From Victivallis vadensis (lineage in GTDB: Bacteria > Verrucomicrobiota > Lentisphaeria > Victivallales > GWF2-50-93), in the NCBI GenBank assembly GCA_020718525.1, contig DYRX01000132.1, positions 1 through 10,738 on the forward strand: a stretch of 10,738 nucleotides of DNA, read 5' to 3'. Below, one piece after another: positions 1 through 6,209 of the stretch. The translations under genes and the position numbers were made by a program. A model generated the notes under the pieces. It did no database searches and was not told the origin of the DNA. It was given only the letters and a program-made list of their open reading frames with translations. Every line of letters begins with the position of its first letter. Position 1 is the stretch's first letter.

Positions 1-234
1 ATAAAAAGAAGTAGCAATGCCATTTTATATGCATTATTTATGGTGCATTGGCAGGTGTGAGTGCCGCTTTAGGATTCCGGATTAAAAAGCGCGGCTGACA
101 CAGCGCAAAAGACGGCTCCATGCGGCTTTCACGGAAAGGATTTCTGCATTTCCTGACTATAATACCTGACACTGTAAAACCGTAAACTTTCCTTTCATCT
201 TTATCCCAGTCTTCCTGATACAGGAATTCTGTAC
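1..234. other. No recognisable gene
   Basis: No open frame here resembles a known protein. Frame 1 of the plus strand is open from the window edge to a TGA at 58-60 and could be the last codons of a gene outside the window, but about 19 codons are too few to judge. A small inverted repeat lies at 212-226 (TTCCTG-ATA-CAGGAA), just beyond the ferredoxin terminator. A TATAAT at 158-163 lacks a -35 partner. A minus-strand open frame at 38-319 runs through the ferredoxin terminator and 3' end and is probably spurious. Confidence 0.5.
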
Positions 235-266
235 AAAAAAAAATCCCCGCTGAAAAGGGCGGGGAT
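235..266 (-). terminator. Intrinsic terminator of the ferredoxin gene
   Basis: On the minus strand a perfect 8-bp stem (ATCCCCGC / GCGGGGAT, 243-266) with an 8-nt loop is followed at once by an uninterrupted run of nine T (plus-strand A run 235-243). It lies 22 nt past the ferredoxin stop codon. This is a textbook rho-independent terminator and fixes the 3' end of a short, probably monocistronic, transcript. Confidence 0.9.
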
Positions 267-288
267 AAAGTTGCATAAAGTATTGCGC

Positions 289-459
289 TTACTGCATGCT
301 GATTGCGCTGACAGGACATTCGTCAACACAGGCTCCGCAGTCAACGCACTTGTCTGTTACGACCGCTTTTCCGTCGCGGATTTCAATAGCTTCTGTCGGG
401 CATGCTCCGACACACGCTTCGCATCCGGTGCATGTTCCCTGATCAACTTTTGCCGCCAT
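289..459 (-). CDS. 2[4Fe-4S] bacterial-type ferredoxin
   Basis: This 56-residue protein is a small cytoplasmic electron carrier. It has two complete CxxCxxCxxxCP motifs, with cysteines at 10, 13, 16, 20 and at 38, 41, 44, 48, each set followed by proline. The two halves are an internal duplication, as in clostridial 2[4Fe-4S] ferredoxins. The length is normal for the family and there is no extra domain. The ATG at 459 is preceded by AAAGGAG at good spacing. A promoter-like pair lies at 512-539 and a strong terminator follows, so it is likely transcribed alone. Redox partners cannot be read from the neighbours; such proteins usually serve low-potential anaerobic reactions, which would fit an anaerobic or fermentative host (inference). 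Confidence 0.95.
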   Translation of the reverse strand: MAAKVDQGTCTGCEACVGACPTEAIEIRDGKAVVTDKCVDCGACVDECPVSAISMQ

Positions 460-511
460 GTGATTCTCCTTTCATTAGAGTTTAATTTCAAGCATTGACA
501 GACTCGCATTC

Positions 512-539
512 AAGATACAATGCATGGAGATTTTATCAA
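512..539 (-). promoter_or_regulatory. Putative sigma70-type promoter of the ferredoxin gene
   Basis: Reading leftward: TTGATA (534-539), a 16-bp spacer, then TATCTT (512-517). This places transcription start near 505 and leaves a leader of about 45 nt before the ferredoxin ATG. The -35 box matches five of six consensus bases and the -10 box four of six. It lies in the gap between the end of the symporter gene and the ferredoxin. I see no convincing terminator for the symporter in that gap, so some read-through into the ferredoxin is possible. Confidence 0.45.
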
Positions 540-609
540 GGCTTTTTTATGTTTTATTGCGTCTATTCGGCATGAAAATCCATGTGATCGGGCGAAATTA
601 TTTATTGGA

Positions 610-1914
610 TTATTTCTTCCATTTGGACAAGTCAAGTTCGCCTTCGCTCTTTGCGACAAGGGCGGTGCCGACAAGATCCCCTGCAACGTTCATGGAAGTC
701 CTTCCCATATCGAGAATTGCGTCTATTCCGAGTATCATGCCGTAGGCGGCGGCGACAGCGCCCCCTTCGGATAGCGGCATCCCGATCGAATCTAGAACCA
801 TGATGAGCATAATTGCGCCGGAGCCGGGAATGCCGGCTGTTCCGACGGCGGCAAGAGTTGACGTCAGTATTACGACAAGCATCTGATTGACGCTGAGCGG
901 AGTGCCAACTAGGTTCGATATGAAATATGCGCTTATCCCAAGGTATATTGCTGTTCCGTTCATGTTTATTGTCGCGCCAAGCGGGAGGGTGAATGATGAA
1001 ATTGCCCGTGGAACTCCCAGATTCTCCATGTTTCTCATTGAAACTGGCAGTGTGCCATTGCTTGATCTGGAAACGAACGCGGTGATGATGGCTTCCCTGG
1101 CGCCGGACAGAAAATGTGTGAAGCTCAAACGTGCGGACATAAGGAACAATCCATACACAAGGAGCTGTGTGGCCAGCGCGAGATAGACGGCGACTGCCAT
1201 ATGCCCAAGCGGACCTGCCACCTTCAGCCCCTGCTGGGCAAAAACGACGGCAATAAGTGAGAATACTCCGATCGGGGCGTATTCCAATATCCAGCCGACA
1301 AGCTTGTATATCGCTTCGGCGGCGCCTTCGCAGACTTTGAAAAGAGTTGCGGCGTTCGAAGCAATCTTGGGATCTTCGCTGTGCTGAAGATGCGCAAGCG
1401 CAATTCCAAATATGCAGGAGAAGAATATCACCGGCAGAACCTCGGCCTTTGCAAGCGATTCAAAAGGATTTGATGGGAACAAAGACATGAAAATTGACAT
1501 GAAGCCGGGCGCGCCGCGGGCTGGCGCCATTGACGATGAAGACGCCATGGCGCTGTCAAGCGTCAGATTCGCTCCCGGATTCATCATGTATGCGAAGAGC
1601 AGTCCGATGGCGACCGCAAAGGCGGACGTGATCATATAATAGACGAAAATTTTAACCCCGACTCTCCCAAGCCTTGACGGATCAATGCTTGCCGAACCGG
1701 TGATAAGGCTGAAAAATATAACAGGAACTACGATCATTTTTAGAAGCTTGACAAAGAGATCTCCGAATGGCTTGATGAACAAGATGCTGTCACCGAGCAG
1801 AAGCCCTGCAAGCGCGCCTAGGATGAGCCCTGCGCTTATCCTCAGGAGAAGATTGCTCCGGAAATACCATCCGAACAGAGAGCCAAATCCAATGATTTTC
1901 CTTTCTGTCTTCAT
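610..1914 (-). CDS. Glutamate/aspartate:cation symporter (DAACS family)
   Basis: This 434-residue inner-membrane carrier belongs to the sodium:dicarboxylate symporter family and has the usual length. Visible hallmarks are the HP1 serine motif SRSSNGTLP (282-290), the TM7 motif GATINMNGTA (313-322), the HP2 tip GTAGIPGSG (358-366) and the TM8 motif running from D398 to D413. In TM8, D402, R405, T406, N409 and D413 fall where Glt_Ph has D394, R397, T398, N401 and D405 (numbering recalled). The Arg binds the side-chain carboxylate and the Asp the amino group of aspartate or glutamate. As I recall it, the C4-dicarboxylate carrier DctA has a different sequence here, so an acidic amino acid substrate is more likely than succinate. 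The ATG at 1914 starts 3 nt after the racemase stop, with AGGGAGG inside the racemase end, so the two are translationally coupled. Confidence 0.93.
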   Translation of the reverse strand: MKTERKIIGFGSLFGWYFRSNLLLRISAGLILGALAGLLLGDSILFIKPFGDLFVKLLKMIVVPVIFFSLITGSASIDPSRLGRVGVKIFVYYMITSAFAVAIGLLFAYMMNPGANLTLDSAMASSSSMAPARGAPGFMSIFMSLFPSNPFESLAKAEVLPVIFFSCIFGIALAHLQHSEDPKIASNAATLFKVCEGAAEAIYKLVGWILEYAPIGVFSLIAVVFAQQGLKVAGPLGHMAVAVYLALATQLLVYGLFLMSARLSFTHFLSGAREAIITAFVSRSSNGTLPVSMRNMENLGVPRAISSFTLPLGATINMNGTAIYLGISAYFISNLVGTPLSVNQMLVVILTSTLAAVGTAGIPGSGAIMLIMVLDSIGMPLSEGGAVAAAYGMILGIDAILDMGRTSMNVAGDLVGTALVAKSEGELDLSKWKK

Positions 1915-1917
1915 TTT

Positions 1918-2622
1918 TTAGCCCTCCCTGGATTTGTTTACAGCCGCAAGTGCCAAAGCCATTGTCGGATCAACAATCGGAGCTGGCAGGTCTCCTTCCC
2001 GGATGATCATCGGTAGTTCAGTGCATCCTAGAATGATCCCTTCAGCTCCAGAAGCAAGAAGGGATCTTCCAGCATCAATAAGGGGGGCTCTAAGCTTTTC
2101 GGCAGGAATTCCCGACTTGAACTTGTAGATGCAGTCCATCACGATCGCCTGATTCGACTGATCCGGCGCTTCTATGCGAAGACCGCATGCATTGAATGAC
2201 TTTTCGTAGAGCCTGCCTCTGATTGTCGCATCTGTGGCAAGCAAGCCATATTTGGAAACTCCATGATGTTTTTCAAGACAGTGCTTCGCCGTCTCGTCCA
2301 TGATGTTTAGAAATAAAACTGAATCAAGCGCATCTCTCAGCTCTCCGAAAAACATATGCGCCCCATTGCATGCTATCAGTATTATTTCGGCTCCGGCACT
2401 GGCAAGCAGGCGCGCCGAATCTAGCATCTGCGGAAAAGGACTCTCCCCATTGCCGTAAACTGCCTGGATCCTGTCGGGAATCTTGCTGTTGCTGTCTATT
2501 ATGACCCTTATGTGATCCTGATCCCTCTTTATTGGCGTGGAACGGATTATCTTCAAAAACAGATCCGCTGTCGCTTCCGGTCCCATTCCGCCCAAAATAC
2601 CAACGATCTTTTCGCGCCCCAT
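1918..2622 (-). CDS. Aspartate/glutamate racemase family protein
   Basis: This 234-residue enzyme belongs to the PLP-independent aspartate/glutamate racemase family, which interconverts L and D amino acids with two cysteines. Seen here: the N-terminal GILGGMGPEAT motif (residues 8-18), first catalytic Cys85 in IACNGAH, and second catalytic Cys200 in GCTELP, so both bases are present. The first motif reads CNGAH where many relatives have CNTAH. I chose the ATG at 2622 because GGGGA sits just upstream and because the promoter at 2665-2692 would start transcription near 2658; the longer open frame (to 2727) begins upstream of that promoter. An in-frame ATG at 2634 lacks a ribosome site. The gene leads an operon with an acidic amino acid symporter, which favours aspartate or glutamate as substrate. 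A broad-specificity racemase of the YgeA type remains possible. Confidence 0.9.
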   Translation of the reverse strand: MGREKIVGILGGMGPEATADLFLKIIRSTPIKRDQDHIRVIIDSNSKIPDRIQAVYGNGESPFPQMLDSARLLASAGAEIILIACNGAHMFFGELRDALDSVLFLNIMDETAKHCLEKHHGVSKYGLLATDATIRGRLYEKSFNACGLRIEAPDQSNQAIVMDCIYKFKSGIPAEKLRAPLIDAGRSLLASGAEGIILGCTELPMIIREGDLPAPIVDPTMALALAAVNKSREG

Positions 2623-2664
2623 TTCAATCCCCATAGCTGTTTGAATGTTAATAATAACAAGTAT

Positions 2665-2692
2665 ATTATACATGTTTAACATGATGGGGCAA
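2665..2692 (-). promoter_or_regulatory. Promoter of the racemase-symporter operon
   Basis: Reading leftward: TTGCCC (2687-2692), a 16-bp spacer, then a perfect TATAAT (2665-2670). Predicted start is near 2658, giving a leader of about 35 nt to the racemase ATG at 2622. The surrounding DNA is AT-rich. The spacer contains a dyad, described separately. Confidence 0.65.
2671..2683. promoter_or_regulatory. Operator-like dyad in the promoter spacer
   Basis: CATGTT-T-AACATG is a perfect inverted repeat with 6-bp arms and a 1-bp centre. It directly abuts the -10 box and fills most of the spacer of the racemase promoter. A protein bound here would block RNA polymerase, so a repressor is the simplest reading. 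I do not recognise the site as that of a known regulator. Confidence 0.4.
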
Positions 2693-2705
2693 GCATATTT
2701 TGGAT

Positions 2706-2719
2706 AAATAACGTTATTT
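2706..2719. repeat. 14-bp perfect palindrome upstream of the racemase promoter
   Basis: AAATAAC/GTTATTT is a perfect, gapless 14-bp palindrome lying 14 bp upstream of the -35 box, between the glycosyltransferase stop (2768) and the racemase promoter. It is AT-rich, has no T-tract that would make it a good terminator, and could be an upstream regulator site or chance. Confidence 0.35.
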
Positions 2720-2767
2720 TTGAGCAAAGAGGCGGATTTCTCGATTCATGCTATACGCGGAAGAATC

Positions 2768-3700
2768 TCAGGGTATAAAAGGTGGAAATTCTTGGCGCGG
2801 TTCAGATATTCCGTGCATCAAGGGCAACTCGGCTTGAAAAATGCCGATATCGGATTTTTGAGCTTTTCCCCTGGGAAATCTGAGTATGCGGGTTTTTGGT
2901 CCGATCGGGCTCCATTGGGCAGGATTTGATGCCGACGTGAAGATTGCGAAGGTTTTTTTGCCCAGGACCGAAGCGAAATGGGTTGCTCCGGAATCGTTTC
3001 CGACATAGAAGAGCGCCGGAGCGAGAAGATCTTCAAGCTCGAAGAGATTGGATGGTGTTGCAATCCTGCACGCGGAAAACTCTTTCAATGCTCCTCTTTC
3101 AACTTCCACAGGACCGAGGACGAAGAGAGGTTCTATCAGGTGCTTTTCTCGTATTTTCATTGCAAGGCTGAGATAAAAACCTGGTGGGAGATTTTTTTTC
3201 AGGCTTCCGCTTCCAGGCTGGATGACAAAATAATTCTCCTCTTTCTTTTCGGAATCGTGGGCGGCGATTTGAAACGTTTTTTTTGTTTTAGGAAAAGATG
3301 GGAATGCATCGGCAATTTTTCCGTAGTAATATTCTGAGATGTGTGTGTCATGCAAATCTGGAAACGGCTCAATGAAGACGATTTCCGCAGCTAGACGACT
3401 GCGCATGTAGTCTTGCAGAGCTTTGTCCTTTTTCATCCAAATAAATGCATGGGAGTAATTTCCCGGGGGAAAATCAGGTCTGCCATTTCCAGATAAAAAG
3501 TCTGAAGAATCGCGGGATTCGCAGTCGAAAAAGATATCCAGGAGCCCCTTCTGCTTCGCGTAGGCCAGATATTGCGGGCGTCCGATAAATGCGATTTCGG
3601 CTCCGGGAAAAGAATCTCTTATGGCTGAAAGGGCAGACCAGAGCATTATGAAATCGCCCAGCGCCCCTCTGTGGCAGAAGAGGAATCTCAAGTTTTGCAT
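2768..3700 (-). CDS. Glycosyltransferase family 9 (heptosyltransferase-like)
   Basis: This 310-residue protein resembles ADP-heptose:LPS heptosyltransferases, GT-B enzymes that act at the cytoplasmic face of the inner membrane to extend LPS core or similar glycans. The N-terminal acceptor-side motif RGALGDFI (11-18) carries the Asp typical of the family's catalytic loop. The donor-side half has PGSGSLKKNLP (162-172) and the hallmark GNDSGATHFASVLG (234-247), with D236, S237, G238 and H241. Length fits the family (roughly 310-360). A longer frame to 3817 exists, but the ATG at 3700 is preferred: it is preceded by AGGA and gives a family-like N terminus. It overlaps the last 13 nt of the upstream glycoside hydrolase gene, so translation is likely coupled. 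Donor and acceptor sugars cannot be told from the sequence; related proteins are often annotated only as GT9. Confidence 0.88.
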   Translation of the reverse strand: MQNLRFLFCHRGALGDFIMLWSALSAIRDSFPGAEIAFIGRPQYLAYAKQKGLLDIFFDCESRDSSDFLSGNGRPDFPPGNYSHAFIWMKKDKALQDYMRSRLAAEIVFIEPFPDLHDTHISEYYYGKIADAFPSFPKTKKTFQIAAHDSEKKEENYFVIQPGSGSLKKNLPPGFYLSLAMKIREKHLIEPLFVLGPVEVERGALKEFSACRIATPSNLFELEDLLAPALFYVGNDSGATHFASVLGKKTFAIFTSASNPAQWSPIGPKTRILRFPRGKAQKSDIGIFQAELPLMHGISEPRQEFPPFIP

Positions 3701-5406
3701 ATTTTCCTGCGGAATCCGCAAAAACGTCTTTTGACAAGGTCGTAGGAGAGCTTGGGTCTGCGAAACTCGCTTATCACGCCTTTGTTGTTCATTGATCGAG
3801 GTCTTGAAAATGCCCATGACTGGTCAACTCTGATGTCGCAGAACTGCCATATGAAGGCACCCGAGAGGCGCTTGTCGTTCAAATATGCGTCCAGGCACTC
3901 GTCGAGGATTTCAGCCTGTCTCTCCTCGGACCATTTAGCCTTTCTGCGCGGATCGAAGTAGCCTGGGATGGCTCCGCCTCCGAACTCGCTTATTATCAAT
4001 GGCTTGGGATTATCAAGCAATGAGTCGAGCCAGTCCGCCATTCTCTGCAAATCCTCTTTAGGCGGACTGTTTCCGTACCAGTTGCTGTACATGTTCCATC
4101 CTAGCACGTCGGGCAGATCCTGGCATATGTCTTTGAAGTGTTTGCAGCTCGCGAAAGTCGTAGGCCGCGTTTTGTCGAGTTTCATGATCTGGGCGAACTG
4201 CTCCTTGTAGAGCTCTCTGCCTTCGGGTGTCTCGCTGGAGCATTCGTTCAGGATCCCCCATAGGACTATGGACGGATGGTTGTAGTGCGACTCAATCATT
4301 TCGGAAATGCAGTTGCGGCACTGCTCTCTGAAGCGTGGATGCTTCATCTGCTCGAGGCTGAGTCCTCTCGCATGATTTTCCTCCCAGACCAGGATTCCTT
4401 TCTCGTCGCAGAGATCGAGGAAGCGCTCGTCGTTCGGATAGTGGGAAGTCCTGACAGCGTTCGCGCCGCTGTCAACTATTATGTCAATGTCCTGCAATAT
4501 CGTGTCCAAAGTCTGGGCGGAGCCGTGCAATGGATGGTCTTCATGCCTGTTGAATCCGAACATGAAAACAGGGCGGCGGTTGAGCAGGATTTTACTGCCC
4601 TTTGTTTCAATTGTGCGAAAGCCGACCCTGTCCAGTAGATCGTCCAATATTGCGCCATCGTCCGAGACAAGTTCAGTTTCGAGTTCATAAAGCTTGGGGG
4701 TTTCTGGAGTCCATGGGAGTATTGCTCTGGGGAAAATGCATTCGAAAGCGAAGCCTGAGACACCTTTTTTCACCCGCAGTCCTTTGAATTCAAGCGATTG
4801 TCCGGCGAGTCTTATGCGGACGGCCGCTGAAAAATCTCCGTACATGTTGACGATTTGGACGGAAAATTGTGCTCGCCATTCTCCAGATTTCGTCTGGGAA
4901 GGAGAAAAATGATTGTATCTGACATAGCTTGTGGCCGCAAGAATCTGCAGTTCCGCCGGTCTGTTTATACCACCATAATTGTAGTAGTCGTTCGGGACAT
5001 GAAGAGCGGAAATATCTCCGTGCTCGTTGCTGATCTGCACCATGAGCCTGTGGCTGCCAGCTCCAATTTTAGGGATGTCGAAGGAGAATGGAGTGAATGC
5101 GTTGTGATGCGTTCCGAGTTCTTTGCCGTCCAGGAATACGACGGCAGTATGGCTGATCCCTTTGAAAACGAGCCTGGCGGTGGAGTCGGAATCAATTTCG
5201 AAGCACTTGGATGCGAGAGCCTGTCCCCGGTAGTTTTCTTTTCCTATGAGGGTTTCCCAGACTCCTGGGACTGAGAGGATGCGCCGATCAGCTTTTTTCA
5301 GCTCCATCGGTGAAATGTTTGAACCTTTTCTGGGGAAATAAAAGTCCCAAAGACCGTTCAGATCCTGGATTTTTCTTGTGCGGTGTTCCTGGAAGATTCT
5401 AGTCAT
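3688..5406 (-). CDS. Glycoside hydrolase family 2, beta-glucuronidase-like
   Basis: This 572-residue retaining glycosidase has the GH2 order: an N-terminal jelly roll (about 10-155, LNGLWDFYF and SVPGVWE), an Ig-like middle domain (about 160-265) and a TIM barrel (about 268-565). The acid/base is E388 in GILNE and the nucleophile E474 in SEFG. FNRHED (285-290) and VRTSHYP (318-324) are other family signatures. Near the end, N540-N541-K542 followed by G543 matches the N-x-K motif that in beta-glucuronidases binds the uronic acid carboxylate, so glucuronidase is more likely than galactosidase or mannosidase. There is no signal peptide, so it should act in the cytoplasm on imported glucuronides. 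The length is close to E. coli UidA (about 600). The ATG at 5406 has a weak GGG-rich site 10 nt upstream. It leads a two-gene unit with the GT9 gene. No convincing promoter was seen in the 118 nt upstream. Confidence 0.9.
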   Translation of the reverse strand: MTRIFQEHRTRKIQDLNGLWDFYFPRKGSNISPMELKKADRRILSVPGVWETLIGKENYRGQALASKCFEIDSDSTARLVFKGISHTAVVFLDGKELGTHHNAFTPFSFDIPKIGAGSHRLMVQISNEHGDISALHVPNDYYNYGGINRPAELQILAATSYVRYNHFSPSQTKSGEWRAQFSVQIVNMYGDFSAAVRIRLAGQSLEFKGLRVKKGVSGFAFECIFPRAILPWTPETPKLYELETELVSDDGAILDDLLDRVGFRTIETKGSKILLNRRPVFMFGFNRHEDHPLHGSAQTLDTILQDIDIIVDSGANAVRTSHYPNDERFLDLCDEKGILVWEENHARGLSLEQMKHPRFREQCRNCISEMIESHYNHPSIVLWGILNECSSETPEGRELYKEQFAQIMKLDKTRPTTFASCKHFKDICQDLPDVLGWNMYSNWYGNSPPKEDLQRMADWLDSLLDNPKPLIISEFGGGAIPGYFDPRRKAKWSEERQAEILDECLDAYLNDKRLSGAFIWQFCDIRVDQSWAFSRPRSMNNKGVISEFRRPKLSYDLVKRRFCGFRRKICKT

Positions 5407-5463
5407 TGCAGAGCCGCCCTTTCAATTGCTACCATTTTTTCATGAGCTTGCTGGAAACAGAAG

Positions 5464-5505
5464 GGGCGCAGTCAAGCGATCCAATTTCGCCGAATGACTG
5501 CGCCC
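5464..5505 (-). terminator. Long hairpin after the coiled-coil gene, probable terminator
   Basis: A perfect 11-bp inverted repeat (GGGCGCAGTCA at 5464-5474, TGACTGCGCCC at 5495-5505) encloses a smaller stem (GCGA 5476-5479 with TCGC 5487-5490). It lies 20 nt past the stop of the exported coiled-coil gene. On the minus strand the following bases (CTTCTGTTTCC) are only moderately T-rich, so termination may be partial, leaving read-through into the GH2-GT9 pair. The plus-strand side has no T-tract. Confidence 0.55.
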
Positions 5506-5524
5506 ATCTGCAGAGGGAGAAAAA

Positions 5525-5878
5525 CTACTCGGCCTTTTTGAGAGCGGCAGGCTTTTTCGCCTTCTTCGCATCGCTCACCTGCTTTTTCAGGTCGTCAATT
5601 TTCTTCTGCAGGTCGGCAATTTCTGGTTTTTTCGACAGAAGATAGTCATGGTACTCTTTTTCGGCGGCCTTCTTTTTTTCGTTGACGGCTTTGAGTCCTT
5701 CGTCGTCCTTCATGCTTTTCACGAGCTCCGCCTTCATTTTGCTCAATTCGGAATTTGCCGTTTTTACTTGTTCTTCGAGAGCGGCGAGTTCCGGGCTTTT
5801 TGAAGCTTCATCTCCAGCATTAACGCTTTGGAACGCGAGAACCATCAACACTGCGAGACCGATAAGAGCTTTTTTCAT
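5525..5878 (-). CDS. Small exported coiled-coil protein, function unknown
   Basis: I do not recognise this 117-residue protein. Residues 1-21 form a clear Sec signal peptide: a Lys-Lys start, a hydrophobic core and a likely cleavage after VNA (21). The mature part is almost wholly charged and helical, with heptad-like spacing from about residue 28 to 105 (LAALEEQV, LQKKIDDLKKQV) and a Lys/Ala-rich tail (106-117). There is no cysteine, so it is not a lipoprotein. It should be periplasmic or secreted, probably oligomeric through the coiled coil. The ATG at 5878 has AAGGAG 8 nt upstream. It has its own promoter (5976-6004), a leader of about 90 nt and a hairpin after the stop, so it is likely monocistronic and could be well expressed. 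A periplasmic chaperone or envelope-spacer role is possible but unsupported. Confidence 0.8.
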   Translation of the reverse strand: MKKALIGLAVLMVLAFQSVNAGDEASKSPELAALEEQVKTANSELSKMKAELVKSMKDDEGLKAVNEKKKAAEKEYHDYLLSKKPEIADLQKKIDDLKKQVSDAKKAKKPAALKKAE

Positions 5879-5940
5879 GGAAGCTTCTCCTTGCTTTGCT
5901 TTGTTTTACGACACTGAAAGACCGGACGGCAAGACCCTAA

Positions 5941-5958
5941 TATTTGTGGAAACAAATA
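5941..5958. repeat. Inverted repeat in the leader of the coiled-coil gene
   Basis: TATTTGT-GGAA-ACAAATA is a 7-bp inverted repeat with a 4-nt loop. It lies just downstream of the predicted transcription start, 62 nt before the ATG. It could be an operator or a weak leader hairpin. It is AT-rich and may be chance. Confidence 0.35.
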
Positions 5959-5975
5959 ATCTCGAGCCTTTCCTA

Positions 5976-6004
5976 AATCTAGTATTGTAAAACGTTAAAG
6001 TCAA
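5976..6004 (-). promoter_or_regulatory. Promoter of the exported coiled-coil gene
   Basis: Reading leftward: TTGACT (5999-6004), a 17-bp spacer, then TAGATT (5976-5981), five and four of six consensus bases at optimal spacing. The predicted start is near 5969, giving a leader of about 90 nt. Confidence 0.55.
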
Positions 6005-6030
6005 GACAAAATAGATTTTTATATCTTCTT

Positions 6031-6046
6031 CTCTGTGCCTCTGTGC
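6031..6046. repeat. Tandem CTCTGTGC octamer
   Basis: Two exact head-to-tail copies of CTCTGTGC lie between the coiled-coil promoter and the hisF remnant. Similar short motifs occur as dispersed intergenic repeats in many environmental bacteria (general recollection). Only one locus is visible here, so repeat status in this genome is not shown. Confidence 0.4.
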
Positions 6047-6066
6047 GAGGTTTTCTGGAGTTTCTG

Positions 6067-6183
6067 TCAGACGGTTTTTCTGACTGGAATTCCGTGTTCC
6101 GACAGGAATTCTTTGGCCTGCGGAACGGTGTAGGAGCCGAAATGAAAGATGCTTGCGGCGAGAACGGCGTAGGCGGCGCCTTT
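6067..6183 (-). pseudogene. 3' remnant of hisF (imidazole glycerol phosphate synthase)
   Basis: The minus-strand frame ending in TGA at 6067 encodes about 38 residues that closely match the C terminus of HisF, the cyclase subunit that makes imidazole glycerol phosphate in histidine synthesis. The segments AVLAASIFHFG and LSEHGIPVR are the family's last beta-alpha unit. Intact HisF is about 250 residues, so roughly 85% is missing. Upstream of about 6184 the similarity stops abruptly and the sequence becomes, in the other orientation, a surface-protein fragment. No hisF start, promoter or other his gene is nearby. It is a deletion or rearrangement leftover unless the window is misassembled. Confidence 0.8.
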
Positions 6184-6209
6184 ACGAATTAACGGATCAG
6201 CAAATCTGA

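Noticed and set aside
158..163. TATAAT as a plus-strand promoter
   Set aside because: No -35 element at suitable distance and no gene start downstream.
38..319. Minus-strand open frame of 93 codons
   Set aside because: It runs through the ferredoxin terminator and the ferredoxin 3' end in another frame and has no recognisable motif.
2623..2727. Longer N terminus for the racemase (TTG at 2727 or ATG at 2634)
   Set aside because: The 2727 start lies upstream of the promoter and its extra residues are not family-like; 2634 lacks a ribosome site, while 2622 has GGGGA.
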